From Zestomonas carbonaria (GTDB lineage Bacteria; Pseudomonadota; Gammaproteobacteria; Pseudomonadales; Pseudomonadaceae), in contig NZ_CAJFCI010000073.1 in assembly GCF_904061905.1 (NCBI RefSeq), forward strand, positions 1 to 64,000: a stretch of 64,000 nucleotides of DNA, written 5' to 3'. Both the position numbers and the translations under genes were made by a program. The notes under the pieces were generated by a model. The model was not told the DNA's origin. It was given only the letters and a program-made list of their open reading frames with translations, and searched no databases. Positions 46,951 to 57,145 of this stretch are shown here, in pieces. Position 1 is the stretch's first letter. Every line of letters starts with the position of its first letter.

Positions 46951-48372
46951 ATGATGAGTGACCACCAGTCCTCGGGCACGCTCAAGCGCGGCCTGAAGAA
47001 CCGCCACATCCAACTGATCGCCCTCGGCGGCGCCATCGGCACCGGGCTGTTCCTCGGCTCGGCCGGGGTGCTCAAGTCGGCCGGGCCGTCGATGATCCTC
47101 GGCTACGCCATTGCCGGCTTCATCGCCTTCCTGATCATGCGCCAGCTCGGCGAGATGATCGTCGAGGAGCCGGTGGCCGGCTCCTTCAGCCACTTCGCAC
47201 ACAAGTACTGGGGCGGTTTCGCCGGCTTCCTGTCCGGCTGGAACTGCTGGGTGCTGTACATCCTGGTGGGCATGGCCGAACTGACCGCGGTCGGCAAGTA
47301 CATCAACTACTGGTGGCCGGAAGTGCCCACCTGGGCCAGCGCCGCGCTGTTCTTCGTGGCGGTCAACGCCATCAACCTGGCCAACGTCAAGCTGTTCGGC
47401 GAGACGGAGTTCTGGTTCGCGATGATCAAGGTGGTGGCCATCATCGGCATGATCCTGCTCGGCTGCTGGCTGCTGTTCAGCGGTAACGGCGGCGAACAGG
47501 CCGCGGTCAGCAACCTGTGGGAGCACGGCGGCTTCTTCCCCAACGGCATTACAGGGCTGGTGATGGCGATGGCCTTCATCATGTTCTCCTTCGGCGGCCT
47601 GGAGATGCTCGGCTTCACCGCCGCCGAGGCGGACAAGCCGAAGACGGTGATCCCCAAGGCGATCAACCAGGTGATTTGGCGCATCCTGATCTTCTACATC
47701 GGTGCGCTGGCCGTACTGCTTTCGCTGAGCCCCTGGGACGCCCTGCTGCAGAGCATCAACAGCGCCGGCGACCCGTACAGCGGCAGCCCGTTCGTGAAGG
47801 TCTTCGCGCTGCTCGGCAGCGACACCGCCGCGCACATCCTCAACTTCGTGGTGCTCACCGCCGCGCTGTCGGTCTACAACAGCGGCACCTACTGCAACGG
47901 CCGCATGCTGCTCGGCCTGGCCGAGCAGGGCGACGCGCCCCGCGCCCTGGCCAAGGTGGACAAGCGCGGCGTGCCGGTGCGCTCGCTGCTGGTGTCGGCG
48001 CTGGTGACCTTCATCGCCGTGGTGATCAACTACCTGATCCCGCACCAGGCCCTGGAGTTGCTGATGTCGCTGGTGGTCGCCGCCCTGGTGATCAACTGGG
48101 CGATGATCAGCTACTCGCACCTGAAGTTCCGCCGCAGCATGGATCGCGACGGCGTACGCGCCAGCTTCCGCGCGCTGTGGTTCCCGATGGGCAACTACCT
48201 GTGCCTGGCCTGGGTGGCGTTCATCCTCGGGGTGATGCTGCTGATCCCGGGCATCCAGGTGTCGGTGTACGCGATCCCGGTGTGGCTGCTGGTGATGTGG
48301 GGCTGCTATCGCCTGAAGCTGGCCGGCCACCAGGACGGGGCGGGTGTCGCCACGGGCTACGAGGCGGGGTAG
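46951..48372 (+). CDS. aroP: Aromatic amino-acid permease (APC family), copy 1
   Basis: A 473-aa permease with 12 transmembrane helices, importing phenylalanine, tyrosine or tryptophan. LKRGLKNRHIQLIALGGAIGTGLFLGSAG is the APC/AroP N-terminal signature. FSFGGLEMLGFTAAEADKPKTVIPKAINQV follows in helix 6-7. The start at 46951 is preceded by AGGTGA. It is close in sequence to the next gene and evidently a tandem duplicate of it. AroP paralogues can differ in substrate range, so exact specificity is not certain. Confidence 0.9.
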   Translation: MMSDHQSSGTLKRGLKNRHIQLIALGGAIGTGLFLGSAGVLKSAGPSMILGYAIAGFIAFLIMRQLGEMIVEEPVAGSFSHFAHKYWGGFAGFLSGWNCWVLYILVGMAELTAVGKYINYWWPEVPTWASAALFFVAVNAINLANVKLFGETEFWFAMIKVVAIIGMILLGCWLLFSGNGGEQAAVSNLWEHGGFFPNGITGLVMAMAFIMFSFGGLEMLGFTAAEADKPKTVIPKAINQVIWRILIFYIGALAVLLSLSPWDALLQSINSAGDPYSGSPFVKVFALLGSDTAAHILNFVVLTAALSVYNSGTYCNGRMLLGLAEQGDAPRALAKVDKRGVPVRSLLVSALVTFIAVVINYLIPHQALELLMSLVVAALVINWAMISYSHLKFRRSMDRDGVRASFRALWFPMGNYLCLAWVAFILGVMLLIPGIQVSVYAIPVWLLVMWGCYRLKLAGHQDGAGVATGYEAG

Positions 48373-48381
48373 GGCGCGCTG

Positions 48382-48417
48382 TTTATTGGGTCCCCGCGAA
48401 CGCGGGGACCCAATAGA
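48382..48417. repeat. Palindromic repeat between aroP paralogues
   Basis: ATTGGGTCCCCGCG / CGCGGGGACCCAAT, a near-perfect hairpin just after copy 1. The remaining 240 bp up to copy 2 hold no gene; a direct repeat CGACGTCTCC occurs twice at about 48519-48539, upstream of copy 2. Confidence 0.75.
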
Positions 48418-48662
48418 CAAACACCACCAGAAACCACCCATTGGCCCGGTAGCGGCATCCGCCGGCTGGCCGGGCCCTGGCCGGGCTTATATACTCCCGG
48501 CGTTTCCGTGACCCGACGTCTCCCCGACGTCTCCATTCCGGCCAAACGCCAGTAATTCCGCAGATCACGAGTCCGCGGGTATGTTCCCGTCACGGAACGG
48601 ACCACAGGTGAACCCATGTCCTGCCATTGCCCGTCCCGTCGCCAGCCCCGGAGCGTTCGCTG

Positions 48663-50075
48663 ATGTCCTCGCATCTGCACACCGGACCGCTCACCCGCGG
48701 CTTGAAAAACCGTCATATCCAGTTGATCGCCCTCGGCGGCGCCATCGGCACCGGGCTGTTCCTCGGCTCGGCCGGGGTGCTCAAGTCGGCCGGGCCATCG
48801 ATGATCCTCGGCTATGCCGTCGCCGGCTTCATCGCCTTCCTGATCATGCGCCAGCTCGGCGAGATGATCGTCGAGGAGCCGGTGGCCGGTTCCTTCAGCC
48901 ACTTCGCGCACAAGTACTGGGGTGGCTACGCGGGCTTCCTGTCCGGCTGGAACTACTGGGTGCTCTATGTGCTGGTGGGCATGGCCGAGCTGACCGCGGT
49001 CGGCAAGTACATCCAGTTCTGGTGGCCGGAGGTGCCCACCTGGGCCAGCGCGGCCGCCTTCTTCGTGCTGGTCAACGCCATCAACCTGGCCAACGTGAAG
49101 GTATTCGGCGAGGCCGAGTTCTGGTTCGCGATCATCAAGGTGCTGGCGATCATCGGCATGATCGTGCTCGGCTGCTGGTTGCTGGCCAGTGGCAGCGGCG
49201 GACCGCAGGCGTCGGTGAGCAACCTGTGGGAGCACGGCGGTTTCTTCCCCAACGGTCTGACCGGGCTGGTGATGGCGATGGCCTTCATCATGTTTTCCTT
49301 CGGCGGCCTGGAGCTGGTCGGCATCACCGCCGCCGAGGCCAGCGAGCCGAAGACGGTGATCCCCAAGGCGATCAACCAGGTGGTCTACCGCATCCTGATC
49401 TTCTATGTCGGTGCGCTGGCCGTGCTGCTTTCGCTGTATCCCTGGGACCAGTTGCTGGAGACCCTGGGCGCCGCCGGCGACCCGTACAGCGGCAGCCCGT
49501 TCGTACAGATCTTCGCGCTGATCGGTAGCGACACCGCCGCGCACATCCTCAACTTCGTGGTGCTCACCGCCGCGCTGTCGGTCTACAACAGCGGTGTCTA
49601 CTGCAACAGCCGCATGCTCTACGGCCTGGCCGAGCAGGGCGATGCGCCGAAGGCGCTGATGAAGCTGAACAAGCGCGGCGTTCCGGTGCTGGCCATCGGG
49701 CTGTCGGCGCTGATCACCCTGTTGTGCGTGGTGGTCAACTACGTGGCGCCGGCCGAGGCGCTGGAGTTGCTGATGGCGCTGGTGGTGGCGGCCCTGGTGA
49801 TCAACTGGGCGATGATCAGCTATTCGCACCTGAAGTTCCGCAAGGCCATGCAGGCCAAGGGCGTGGTGCCGTCGTTCAAGGCCTTCTGGCATCCGTTCTC
49901 CAACTACCTGTGCCTGGCCTGGGTGGCGTTCATCCTCGGCGTGATGCTGCTGATCCCGGGTATCCAGGTGTCGGTGTACGCGATCCCGGTGTGGTTGCTG
50001 GTGATCTGGGCCTGCTACCGCCTGCGCCTGGCGCGCGGCGGCGCACTGGCCGGCGATCGTTCGCTCGCCGAGTAG
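48663..50075 (+). CDS. aroP: Aromatic amino-acid permease (APC family), copy 2
   Basis: A 470-aa APC permease, highly similar to copy 1 along its whole length (long identical stretches around residues 15-75, 215-240 and near the C-terminus). Differences cluster in helix 10 loops and the C-terminal tail. The start at 48663 follows GGAG. It imports aromatic amino acids for the phh/hpd pathway on either side. The tandem arrangement points to a local duplication followed by divergence. Confidence 0.9.
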   Translation: MSSHLHTGPLTRGLKNRHIQLIALGGAIGTGLFLGSAGVLKSAGPSMILGYAVAGFIAFLIMRQLGEMIVEEPVAGSFSHFAHKYWGGYAGFLSGWNYWVLYVLVGMAELTAVGKYIQFWWPEVPTWASAAAFFVLVNAINLANVKVFGEAEFWFAIIKVLAIIGMIVLGCWLLASGSGGPQASVSNLWEHGGFFPNGLTGLVMAMAFIMFSFGGLELVGITAAEASEPKTVIPKAINQVVYRILIFYVGALAVLLSLYPWDQLLETLGAAGDPYSGSPFVQIFALIGSDTAAHILNFVVLTAALSVYNSGVYCNSRMLYGLAEQGDAPKALMKLNKRGVPVLAIGLSALITLLCVVVNYVAPAEALELLMALVVAALVINWAMISYSHLKFRKAMQAKGVVPSFKAFWHPFSNYLCLAWVAFILGVMLLIPGIQVSVYAIPVWLLVIWACYRLRLARGGALAGDRSLAE

Positions 50076-50395
50076 GGTGGATGGCCGCCCCGTGGTGGAA
50101 AACGCTTCGCGGTTTTCCACCCTACGGTTGAGCCAGCTCCTGCGCCCAGCCGGCAGGTGCGCTTCCGTAGGGTGGATGTCGCTTTTCACATCCACCGGCG
50201 TTGGGTGGATGGCCGCCCCGTGGTGGAAAACGCTTCGCGGTTTTCCACCCTACGATTGAGCCAGCTCCTGCGCCCAGCCGGCAGGTGCGCTTCCGTAGGG
50301 TGGATGTCGCTTTTCACATCCACCGGCATTGGGTGGATGGCCGCCCTGGTGGTGGAAAACGCTTCGCGGTTTTCCACCCTACGGTTTGGCCAGTT
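50075..50395. repeat. Tandem repeat, 128-bp period, about 2.5 copies
   Basis: Copies begin at 50075, 50203 and 50331 (GGGTGGATGGCCGCC). Each contains GTGGTGGAAAACGCTTCGCG / TTTTCCACCCTAC and AGGGTGGATGTCGCTTTTCA / CATCCACC hairpins. The first two copies also carry GAGCCAGCTCCTGCGCCCAG, which resembles the 3' end of the adjacent minus-strand gene (TGGCCAGTTCCTGCGCCCAC at 50388-50407). No gene is supported here. Confidence 0.9.
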
Positions 50396-51419
50396 CCTGC
50401 GCCCACTGCGCCAGGGGTAGCGGTTTCCGTTCGTCCCAGATACGTGCCAGCAACTGCCGGAGATGCGCCAGGTCGCCACGGCGTGCCGGCAGGCGCTCGA
50501 CCCATTCGACCAACTTCCACTGATCGCCTTCCCGTTCCGCCATCGTGAAGCGGAACGGATGGAAGCCGGTCATGCCCAGGCGCAGGTCGGTGACGATCAA
50601 CCGGTCGCCGATCTGGTCGTAGCGCAGGATGCCGTGGGTGAACCACATCAGCCGCTGGTGCTGGGGCGAGTCCCGCAGCACGCTGGCCAGTTCGCCGCCA
50701 CGGGGAATGCGTTCCAGACGCGGCGGATCACGGTCGAACCAACCCACCAGCGCTTCGTGATAGTCGTTCCCTTCCACGATGATCACCCGCCAGAGCAGCA
50801 CGTTGAACGGCGTCGGCGCGACGAACACCGCCTGCGGCTGGATGCGCTCGACGGCCAGCGCCTGCTCCACCCGTTGTTCGGCCATCCACTTGCCAGCCAC
50901 GCTGAAGGCCATGTACAGGCAGGCCAGCGCCAGGGCCACGGCGGGCAGGTGGGTGGTCCGGTCCTTCAGGCCGCCGATCAGTCCGGAGCCCACCGCCACC
51001 AGCAGCGGCAGTGTGTACAACGGATCGATGATGAACAGGGTCGACCAGGCGATCGGCGGTGGCGTCAGCGGCCAGAACAACTGGGTGCCGTAGCTGGTGA
51101 AGGCGTCCAGCAGCGGATGGGTGATCAGCACCAGCCAGAGGGTCAGCGTCAGGCGGGAGGCGGAGTAGCCGGCGCCGGGATGCAGGCGGCGCACCAGCCA
51201 GGCGAGCAGCAGCGCCACGCCGGTGAGCACCGCCAGCGAGTGGCTGAAGCCGCGATGGTGGGTCATCCAGGCCACCGCGTCGCCATAGTCGATCACCACG
51301 TCCAGGTCCGGCAGGGTGCCGAGCAGCGCGCCGTAGAGCAGCGCCTTGCGACCCTGCCAGCGGCCGAGCAGGGCGCCCTGGATGGTGGCGCCGAGCGCCA
51401 TCTGGGTGATCGAGTCCAT
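50379..51419 (-). CDS. YdjM-like membrane-bound metal-dependent hydrolase
   Basis: A 346-aa inner membrane protein (DUF457/YdjM family). It has several transmembrane helices. The metal-binding pattern GTLPDLDVVIDYGD (about 34-47), HHRGFSHSL (about 54-62) and ITHPLLDAFTSYG (about 99-111) is visible. The substrate is unknown. The C-terminal WAQELAKP is encoded where the neighbouring tandem repeat begins, so gene end and repeat share sequence. Confidence 0.88.
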   Translation of the reverse strand: MDSITQMALGATIQGALLGRWQGRKALLYGALLGTLPDLDVVIDYGDAVAWMTHHRGFSHSLAVLTGVALLLAWLVRRLHPGAGYSASRLTLTLWLVLITHPLLDAFTSYGTQLFWPLTPPPIAWSTLFIIDPLYTLPLLVAVGSGLIGGLKDRTTHLPAVALALACLYMAFSVAGKWMAEQRVEQALAVERIQPQAVFVAPTPFNVLLWRVIIVEGNDYHEALVGWFDRDPPRLERIPRGGELASVLRDSPQHQRLMWFTHGILRYDQIGDRLIVTDLRLGMTGFHPFRFTMAEREGDQWKLVEWVERLPARRGDLAHLRQLLARIWDERKPLPLAQWAQELAKP

Positions 51420-51546
51420 TTCGTTCCCTCGCGAGTCGAGGCGGCTAAGTTAACCGAGAGGCGTGGCGGGGGCGGCAGGCAAATTTTCACCGAGGATTTC
51501 AAACCGGCCGCGCTATCCTGTGCGCTCGATATCCATAGGTCCGACC

Positions 51547-51960
51547 ATGCTGGCGATTTCCAACAGCGTCCACCTGCCCGACGACGAGATCGAGCTGACC
51601 TTCATCCGCGCCCAGGGCGCCGGCGGACAGAACGTCAACAAGGTATCCAGCGCCGTGCACCTGCGCTTCGACAGCCAGGCCTCGTCGCTGCCACCGTTCT
51701 ACAAGGAGCGCCTGCTGGCCCTGCGCGACAACCGCATCACCGCCGACGGGGTGATCGTCATCAAGGCCCAGCAGTACCGCACCCAGGAGCAGAACCGCGC
51801 CGACGCCCTGGAGCGCCTGGCCGAGCTGATCCGCAATGCGGTGAAGACCGACAAGGCACGCCGCCCGACCAAGCCGACCCTCGGCTCGAAGAAGCGCCGC
51901 CTGGAGGGCAAGGCCAGGCGTGGGGCGATCAAGGCCGGGCGGGGCAGGGTGGATTTCTAG
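51547..51960 (+). CDS. arfB: Alternative ribosome-rescue factor ArfB (YaeJ)
   Basis: A 137-aa peptidyl-tRNA hydrolase that frees stalled ribosomes. [22 protein letters not shown] carries the catalytic GGQ. The basic C-terminal tail ([22 protein letters not shown]) enters the empty mRNA channel. The start at 51547 ([19 protein letters not shown]) matches the family's length. Downstream is the convergent phhC gene, 34 bp away. Confidence 0.94.
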   Translation: MLAISNSVHLPDDEIELTFIRAQGAGGQNVNKVSSAVHLRFDSQASSLPPFYKERLLALRDNRITADGVIVIKAQQYRTQEQNRADALERLAELIRNAVKTDKARRPTKPTLGSKKRRLEGKARRGAIKAGRGRVDF

Positions 51961-51994
51961 TTGGCGTAGCGGCCCGGATCGTGGGCCGCTGCGG

Positions 51995-53191
51995 TCAGTC
52001 GCACACTCGGGCGATGGCCTCGGCCAGGTAGGCCAGGCGTTCTTCGGCCATGCCGGCCACGTTGGCCCGGCCGCTGCTCACCATGTAGATGCTGAACTCC
52101 TCGCGCAGGCGTTGCACCTGGGTGGGGTTCAGGCCGGTGTAGGAGAACATGCCGCGCTGCGTGGCGATGTGCGCGAAGCGTTCGGCCAGGCCGTGCGGGC
52201 GTAGCGCTTCGACCAGGCCGCTGCGCAGGCTGGTGACGCGCTGGCGCATGGCTTCCACCTCGTCCGCCCAGAGCGCCTTCAGTTCGGCGTCGCCGAGGAT
52301 GCCGGCGACCACCGCGGCGCCGTGGGACGGCGGGGTGGACCACAGGTTGCGGGCCAGCAGGGCCAGTTGGCTGCGCACGTCGGCGAGCTTGTCGGCCGTC
52401 TCGGCACGCACGATCAGCGCGCCGGTGCGTTCGCGGTAGAGGCCGAAGTTCTTCGAGCAGGAGCTGGTGACCAGCAGTTCGGGCAGCTCGGCGGCGAACA
52501 GGCGCACCGCCCAGGCATCCTCGTCGAGACCGTCGCCGAAGCCCTGGTAGGCGAAGTCGAGCAGCGGCAGCAGTTCGCGGGCCTTGACCACTTCCAGCAC
52601 CCGTTTCCAGTTGCGCGGGCTGAGATTGAAGCCGGTGGGGTTGTGGCAGCAGGCGTGCAGCAGCACCGCGTCGCCGACCGGCACCTGCTCCAGGGCGGCG
52701 AGCATGGCGTCCACGTCCAGGCGATTGTCGGCGCCGACGTAGGGGTAGTGGCCGACCTTCAGGCCGCAGGTGGCGAACAGCGTTTCGTGGATCGGCCAGG
52801 TCGGGTCGCTCAACCAGATGCCGCGCCCCGGCAGGTTGCGGGCGATGAAGTCGCCGGCCAGGCGCAGCGCGCCGGTGCCGCCGGGTGTCTGGGTGGCGCC
52901 GGCGAGATCGTCATGGAGCAGGGCCGAGCCTGCGCCGAGCACCAGTTCCAGCAGGTGCCGGGCGAAGGCCGGGTCGCCATGGCCGCCGATGTAGCTCTTG
53001 GTCTGCTCGGTCTCGATCAGGCGCTGCTCTGCCAGTTTCACGGCGCGCGGGATGGGCGTCAGGCCGCTGGCGTCCTTGTACACGCCGACGCCGAGGTCGA
53101 GCCTGGCCGGGTTGGGATCGGCACGGAAGGCGTCCATCAGGCCGAGGATCGGGTCGCCCGGCACTCGGGCGACGTCAGCGAAATGTTTCAC
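51995..53191 (-). CDS. phhC: Aromatic amino-acid aminotransferase
   Basis: A 398-aa class I PLP aminotransferase that converts tyrosine and phenylalanine to the phenylpyruvates. The PLP lysine is in [15 protein letters not shown] (about 244-258). [12 protein letters not shown] supplies the Asp that pairs with the PLP ring. The start codon overlaps the phhB stop by 4 bp (ATGA). Third gene of the phhABC cluster; it feeds Hpd at 44999. Confidence 0.94.
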   Translation of the reverse strand: MKHFADVARVPGDPILGLMDAFRADPNPARLDLGVGVYKDASGLTPIPRAVKLAEQRLIETEQTKSYIGGHGDPAFARHLLELVLGAGSALLHDDLAGATQTPGGTGALRLAGDFIARNLPGRGIWLSDPTWPIHETLFATCGLKVGHYPYVGADNRLDVDAMLAALEQVPVGDAVLLHACCHNPTGFNLSPRNWKRVLEVVKARELLPLLDFAYQGFGDGLDEDAWAVRLFAAELPELLVTSSCSKNFGLYRERTGALIVRAETADKLADVRSQLALLARNLWSTPPSHGAAVVAGILGDAELKALWADEVEAMRQRVTSLRSGLVEALRPHGLAERFAHIATQRGMFSYTGLNPTQVQRLREEFSIYMVSSGRANVAGMAEERLAYLAEAIARVCD

Positions 53192-53541
53192 TTGCGGCCC
53201 TCGGCGCTGGCGGCGACCGCGTCGGTGCGCGCGGCCATGATGAAGTCGTTGCGGTGCAGGCCCTTCATCTCATGGCTCCACCAGGTGACGGTGACCTTGC
53301 CCCATTCGGTGAGCAGGGCCGGGTGATGGCCGACTTCCTCGGCGATCGCGCCGACCGCGTTGGTGAAGGCCAGGGCGTGGCGGAAGTTCTTGAACAGGAA
53401 CACCCGCTCCAGCTCCATGTGGTCGTCGCGCACTTCGATGTTCCAGTCGGGAATCTCGCGGATCAGCTCGGCCAGCTCCTCGTCGCTCACATGGGGCGCG
53501 TCGGCGCGGCAGGCTTCGCATTGGGCTTGGGCAAGGGACAT
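53188..53541 (-). CDS. phhB: Pterin-4a-carbinolamine dehydratase
   Basis: A 117-aa PCD/DCoH enzyme that regenerates the pterin cofactor for PhhA. The catalytic motif [23 protein letters not shown] (two His plus a later His) is clear. GAGGAA precedes the ATG at 53541, which begins [14 protein letters not shown]. Longer in-frame reading would run through palindromic repeat and is rejected. Followed without gap by phhC. Confidence 0.95.
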   Translation of the reverse strand: MSLAQAQCEACRADAPHVSDEELAELIREIPDWNIEVRDDHMELERVFLFKNFRHALAFTNAVGAIAEEVGHHPALLTEWGKVTVTWWSHEMKGLHRNDFIMAARTDAVAASAEGRK

Positions 53542-53572
53542 GAAGGTTTCCTCGATGATGTTCTTGGTTCGT

Positions 53573-53663
53573 GTAGGAGCGGCCCATGGCCGCGATCGCG
53601 GCCATGGGCCGCTCCTACGGTCAGAGCCGTAGGATGGGTCGAGCGTAGCGATACCCATCCTAC
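53573..53663. repeat. Perfect 46-bp palindrome plus second hairpin between phhA and phhB
   Basis: 53573-53618 is an uninterrupted perfect palindrome of the GTAGGAGCGGCCCATGGCC family with no loop. A second hairpin follows, GTAGGATGGGT (53629-53639) / ACCCATCCTAC (53653-53663). Both would form strong RNA hairpins in a phhABC transcript. Confidence 0.9.
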
Positions 53664-53672
53664 AAAAGCGCA

Positions 53673-54458
53673 TTACGCCGCTTTCGGCGGGAACTTCGGC
53701 GCGTGCAGGCCGAGGCGCATGGCCTGGTGGACCAGACCCATGATGTCCTCATGGGCCAGGTCGAACAGGCGCTTGAGTTCGGGCAGCACGAAGTACAGCG
53801 GCTGCAGGATGTCGATGCGGTAGGGGGTGCGCATCGCTTCGAGCGGGTCGAACGGCTGGTGCTCGGGCTGCCCGGACAGGCAGTAGACGGTTTCCTTCGG
53901 CGAGGAGAGGATGCCGCCGCCGTAGATGCGCCGGCCTTGCGGGGTATCGACCAGGCCGAACTCGATGGTCATCCAGTACAGCCGCGCCAGGTAGACGCGC
54001 TCTTCCTTGCTGGCCGCGAGGCCGAGCTTGCCGTAGGTATGGGTGAATTCGGCGAACCAGGGGTTGGTCAGCAGCGGGCAGTGGCCGAAGATCTCGTGGA
54101 AGATGTCCGGTTCCTGCAAGTAGTCCAGTTCTTCCGGGGTTCGGATGAAGGTGGCCACCGGAAACTGCTTGCTGGCCAGCAGTTCGAAGAAGGTCTGGAA
54201 GGGGATCAGCGCCGGTACGCGCGCGACGCGCCAACCGGTGGTGCTTTCGAGTACGCGGTTGATCTCGCCGAGTTGCGGGATGCGCTCGTGGGGCAGGGCG
54301 AGTTGCTCGATGCCGTCCAGGTATTCCTGGCAGGCGCGCCCCTCGATCACCTTCAACTGGCGAGTGATCAGCGTATTCCAGACCGCGTGCTCGGCATCCG
54401 GATAGTGAATGAAGCCGTTCTCGTCGGGTTGGCGAGCTACGTACTGCGTATTTTTCAT
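53673..54458 (-). CDS. phhA: Phenylalanine 4-monooxygenase
   Basis: A 261-aa pterin-dependent hydroxylase, phenylalanine to tyrosine. Iron ligands are His121 and His126 ([11 protein letters not shown]) and Glu166 (MTIEFGLV). The length matches bacterial monofunctional enzymes without the regulatory domain of the animal ones. First gene of the phhABC cluster, divergent from its activator gene phhR. Confidence 0.96.
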   Translation of the reverse strand: MKNTQYVARQPDENGFIHYPDAEHAVWNTLITRQLKVIEGRACQEYLDGIEQLALPHERIPQLGEINRVLESTTGWRVARVPALIPFQTFFELLASKQFPVATFIRTPEELDYLQEPDIFHEIFGHCPLLTNPWFAEFTHTYGKLGLAASKEERVYLARLYWMTIEFGLVDTPQGRRIYGGGILSSPKETVYCLSGQPEHQPFDPLEAMRTPYRIDILQPLYFVLPELKRLFDLAHEDIMGLVHQAMRLGLHAPKFPPKAA

Positions 54459-54569
54459 CGCGCCTCCTCAAGCGGAGCCTTGTTGTTGTATTTGGTGCTG
54501 TTGTAACGCGACGTAGTGAGCCGGGGCAGATGCCGACAAGCGCCGGAAGCCGGATTTCCGGGTGTTTTC

Positions 54570-54587
54570 CGTAAAGAAAGAGTTACA
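54570..54587. promoter_or_regulatory. TyrR/PhhR box in the phhA-phhR divergent region
   Basis: CGTAAA-GAAAGA-GTTACA, matching the consensus TGTAAA-N6-TTTACA with the correct 6-base spacing. It lies 112 bp upstream of both phhA and phhR. A weaker second site CGTCAC-ATATTC-TTTACG is at 54632-54649. Established knowledge: PhhR binds such boxes; its use here is inferred. Confidence 0.7.
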
Positions 54588-54698
54588 ACCTGGTGGCAGT
54601 CGCCAATGATCGCCTTGCTGGGCTGTCGATTCGTCACATATTCTTTACGAAAGAATCGAGCCGGGCACAAAAATCCGGCCACCAGCCGAGTCCTTGCC

Positions 54699-56252
<1,554 letters not shown>

Positions 56253-56258
56253 CGGGCG

Positions 56259-56414
56259 TCAGCCCTTGTTCTTGCGCTTGGGTTTGGGCCGCCCCTGCAC
56301 GCACTTGAAGCGCGGCGCGGTCTTGCAGATGACGTAGAGGCGGCCGCGGCGCTTGACGATCTGGCAGTCGCGATGACGCAGCTTGGCCTGCTTCAGGGAG
56401 GCGACGACCTTCAT
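56259..56414 (-). CDS. ykgO: Ribosomal protein L36, type B (zinc-independent)
   Basis: A 51-aa basic protein, [20 protein letters not shown] and then [10 protein letters not shown]...PKPKRKNKG. It aligns with bL36 but lacks the CxxC zinc motif of the housekeeping form (only isolated Cys17, Cys30 and Cys38). Such paralogues replace the zinc-containing protein when zinc is scarce. The start overlaps the L31B stop (ATGA), and a Zur-like box lies upstream. Confidence 0.92.
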   Translation of the reverse strand: MKVVASLKQAKLRHRDCQIVKRRGRLYVICKTAPRFKCVQGRPKPKRKNKG

Positions 56415-56668
56415 GCGCCACCCCCGACGAAACCGGCGAAACGCTTGTTGAAGCCGGCCACGCGGCCCTCGCTCTTGGTCTGCCGTTGCTTGCCGGTGTA
56501 CACCGGGTGCGAGGCGCTGGACACGTCCAGGGCCACGTAGGGGTAGGTCTTGCCTTCGTATTCGCGGGTCTTGTCGGTGGCGACGGTGGAACCGATGAGG
56601 AAGTAGGCGTCGGCCGCCACGTCGTGGAACAGCACGGGGCGGTAGTCGGGATGGATGCCGGGTTTCAT
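56411..56668 (-). CDS. ykgM: Ribosomal protein L31, type B (zinc-independent)
   Basis: An 85-aa bL31 type B protein. [20 protein letters not shown] and [17 protein letters not shown] are family signatures. The zinc-binding cysteines of type A are absent. It is produced under zinc starvation so that zinc can be recycled. First gene of a two-gene operon with ykgO; a Zur-like box lies 18-32 bp upstream. Confidence 0.94.
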   Translation of the reverse strand: MKPGIHPDYRPVLFHDVAADAYFLIGSTVATDKTREYEGKTYPYVALDVSSASHPVYTGKQRQTKSEGRVAGFNKRFAGFVGGGA

Positions 56669-56685
56669 GAGGAAGGTCTCTTTAA

Positions 56686-56700
56686 TGTTATAAAGTAACA
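56686..56700 (-). promoter_or_regulatory. Zur-box-like palindrome upstream of ykgM
   Basis: TGTTA-TAAAG-TAACA, matching the TGTTATA..TATAACA core of Zur sites, 18-32 bp upstream of the L31B start. Zur repression of ykgM-ykgO is established in other bacteria. Confidence 0.75.
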
Positions 56701-56705
56701 ATAAA

Positions 56706-56722
56706 GATGATAATGATTCTCG
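56706..56722 (-). promoter_or_regulatory. Fur-box-like half sequence
   Basis: GATGATAATGATTCTCG resembles the first half of the Fur consensus (GATAATGATAATCATTATC; nine or ten bases match). It is adjacent to the Zur-like palindrome. The assignment is tentative. Confidence 0.4.
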
Positions 56723-56855
56723 CTGGATGGTCAAGTGCCAGGGAGTCGCCTGCCGATCCATCCAGGCTGGTCATGGCCTTGCGCGGCGAACCATGGAAGC
56801 TCGGCCGTGTCCCGTGGTCCGCGCTCGTGCGCCCCGGTAGGCGCCGACGCGTCGT

Positions 56856-56998
56856 ACGACCTTGGTGGTATAGGCGTGTGTCGCCCGGTCGGCGTAAAAA
56901 GCGTCATCCAGCTCCTGCGTGTGGTTCCTGGATGTTGTGTTTTCCCATTCCTCTCCCGGAATGTCTGTACAGGCGGCCTGTTTGGGCCGCCTTTTTTA
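56856..56998 (+). ncRNA. Candidate small RNA with orphan terminator upstream of acsA
   Basis: No plus-strand gene precedes the terminator at 56972-56997. Upstream is ACGACCTTGGTGG (56856-56868), similar to the actP/acsA motif, then TATAGG. A hairpin ATCCAG...CTGGAT lies near 56908-56936. A transcript of about 110-130 nt starting near 56880 would fit. No open reading frame with a ribosome-binding site is seen inside it. Hypothesis from sequence only; no known sRNA family is recognised. Confidence 0.35.
56972..56997 (+). terminator. Rho-independent terminator without an upstream gene
   Basis: A stem GGCGGCC / GGCCGCC with a short loop (TGTTTG), followed by six T residues. It is on the plus strand. 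phhR ends more than 700 bp upstream, and the ribosomal genes between run on the other strand. Confidence 0.85.
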
Positions 56999-57036
56999 TG
57001 CGCGGCGTTTCTTCCCCGGGAGTGTGAACAGCCTCT

Positions 57037-57072
57037 AAGACCTTAGTAGCCGTAGGGTTAAGACCTTTGTCG
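57037..57072 (+). promoter_or_regulatory. Two direct-repeat motifs upstream of acsA
   Basis: AAGACCTTAGTAG at 57037-57049 and AAGACCTTTGTCG at 57060-57072, spaced 23 bp. They lie 75-110 bp upstream of acsA and match the inverted repeat upstream of yjcH-actP (CGACCTTAGTCG). A candidate binding site for an acetate-responsive activator such as CrbR/ErdR. Confidence 0.6.
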
Positions 57073-57145
57073 TATGGTTGCTGGAGGGGGTGGTGGTTAC
57101 AAATGTGCCCAGTCACAAGAACAACTGTCACCGAGGTCGAATCCC

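Noticed and set aside
50077-50548. Frames of 60-115 codons in the 128-bp repeats
   Set aside because: Repeated peptide strings such as GWMAAPWWKTLR come from the tandem repeat, not from a conserved protein.
56707-57046. Plus-strand frames of about 105 codons upstream of acsA
   Set aside because: Both cross the terminator at 56972 and lack ribosome-binding sites and recognisable motifs.
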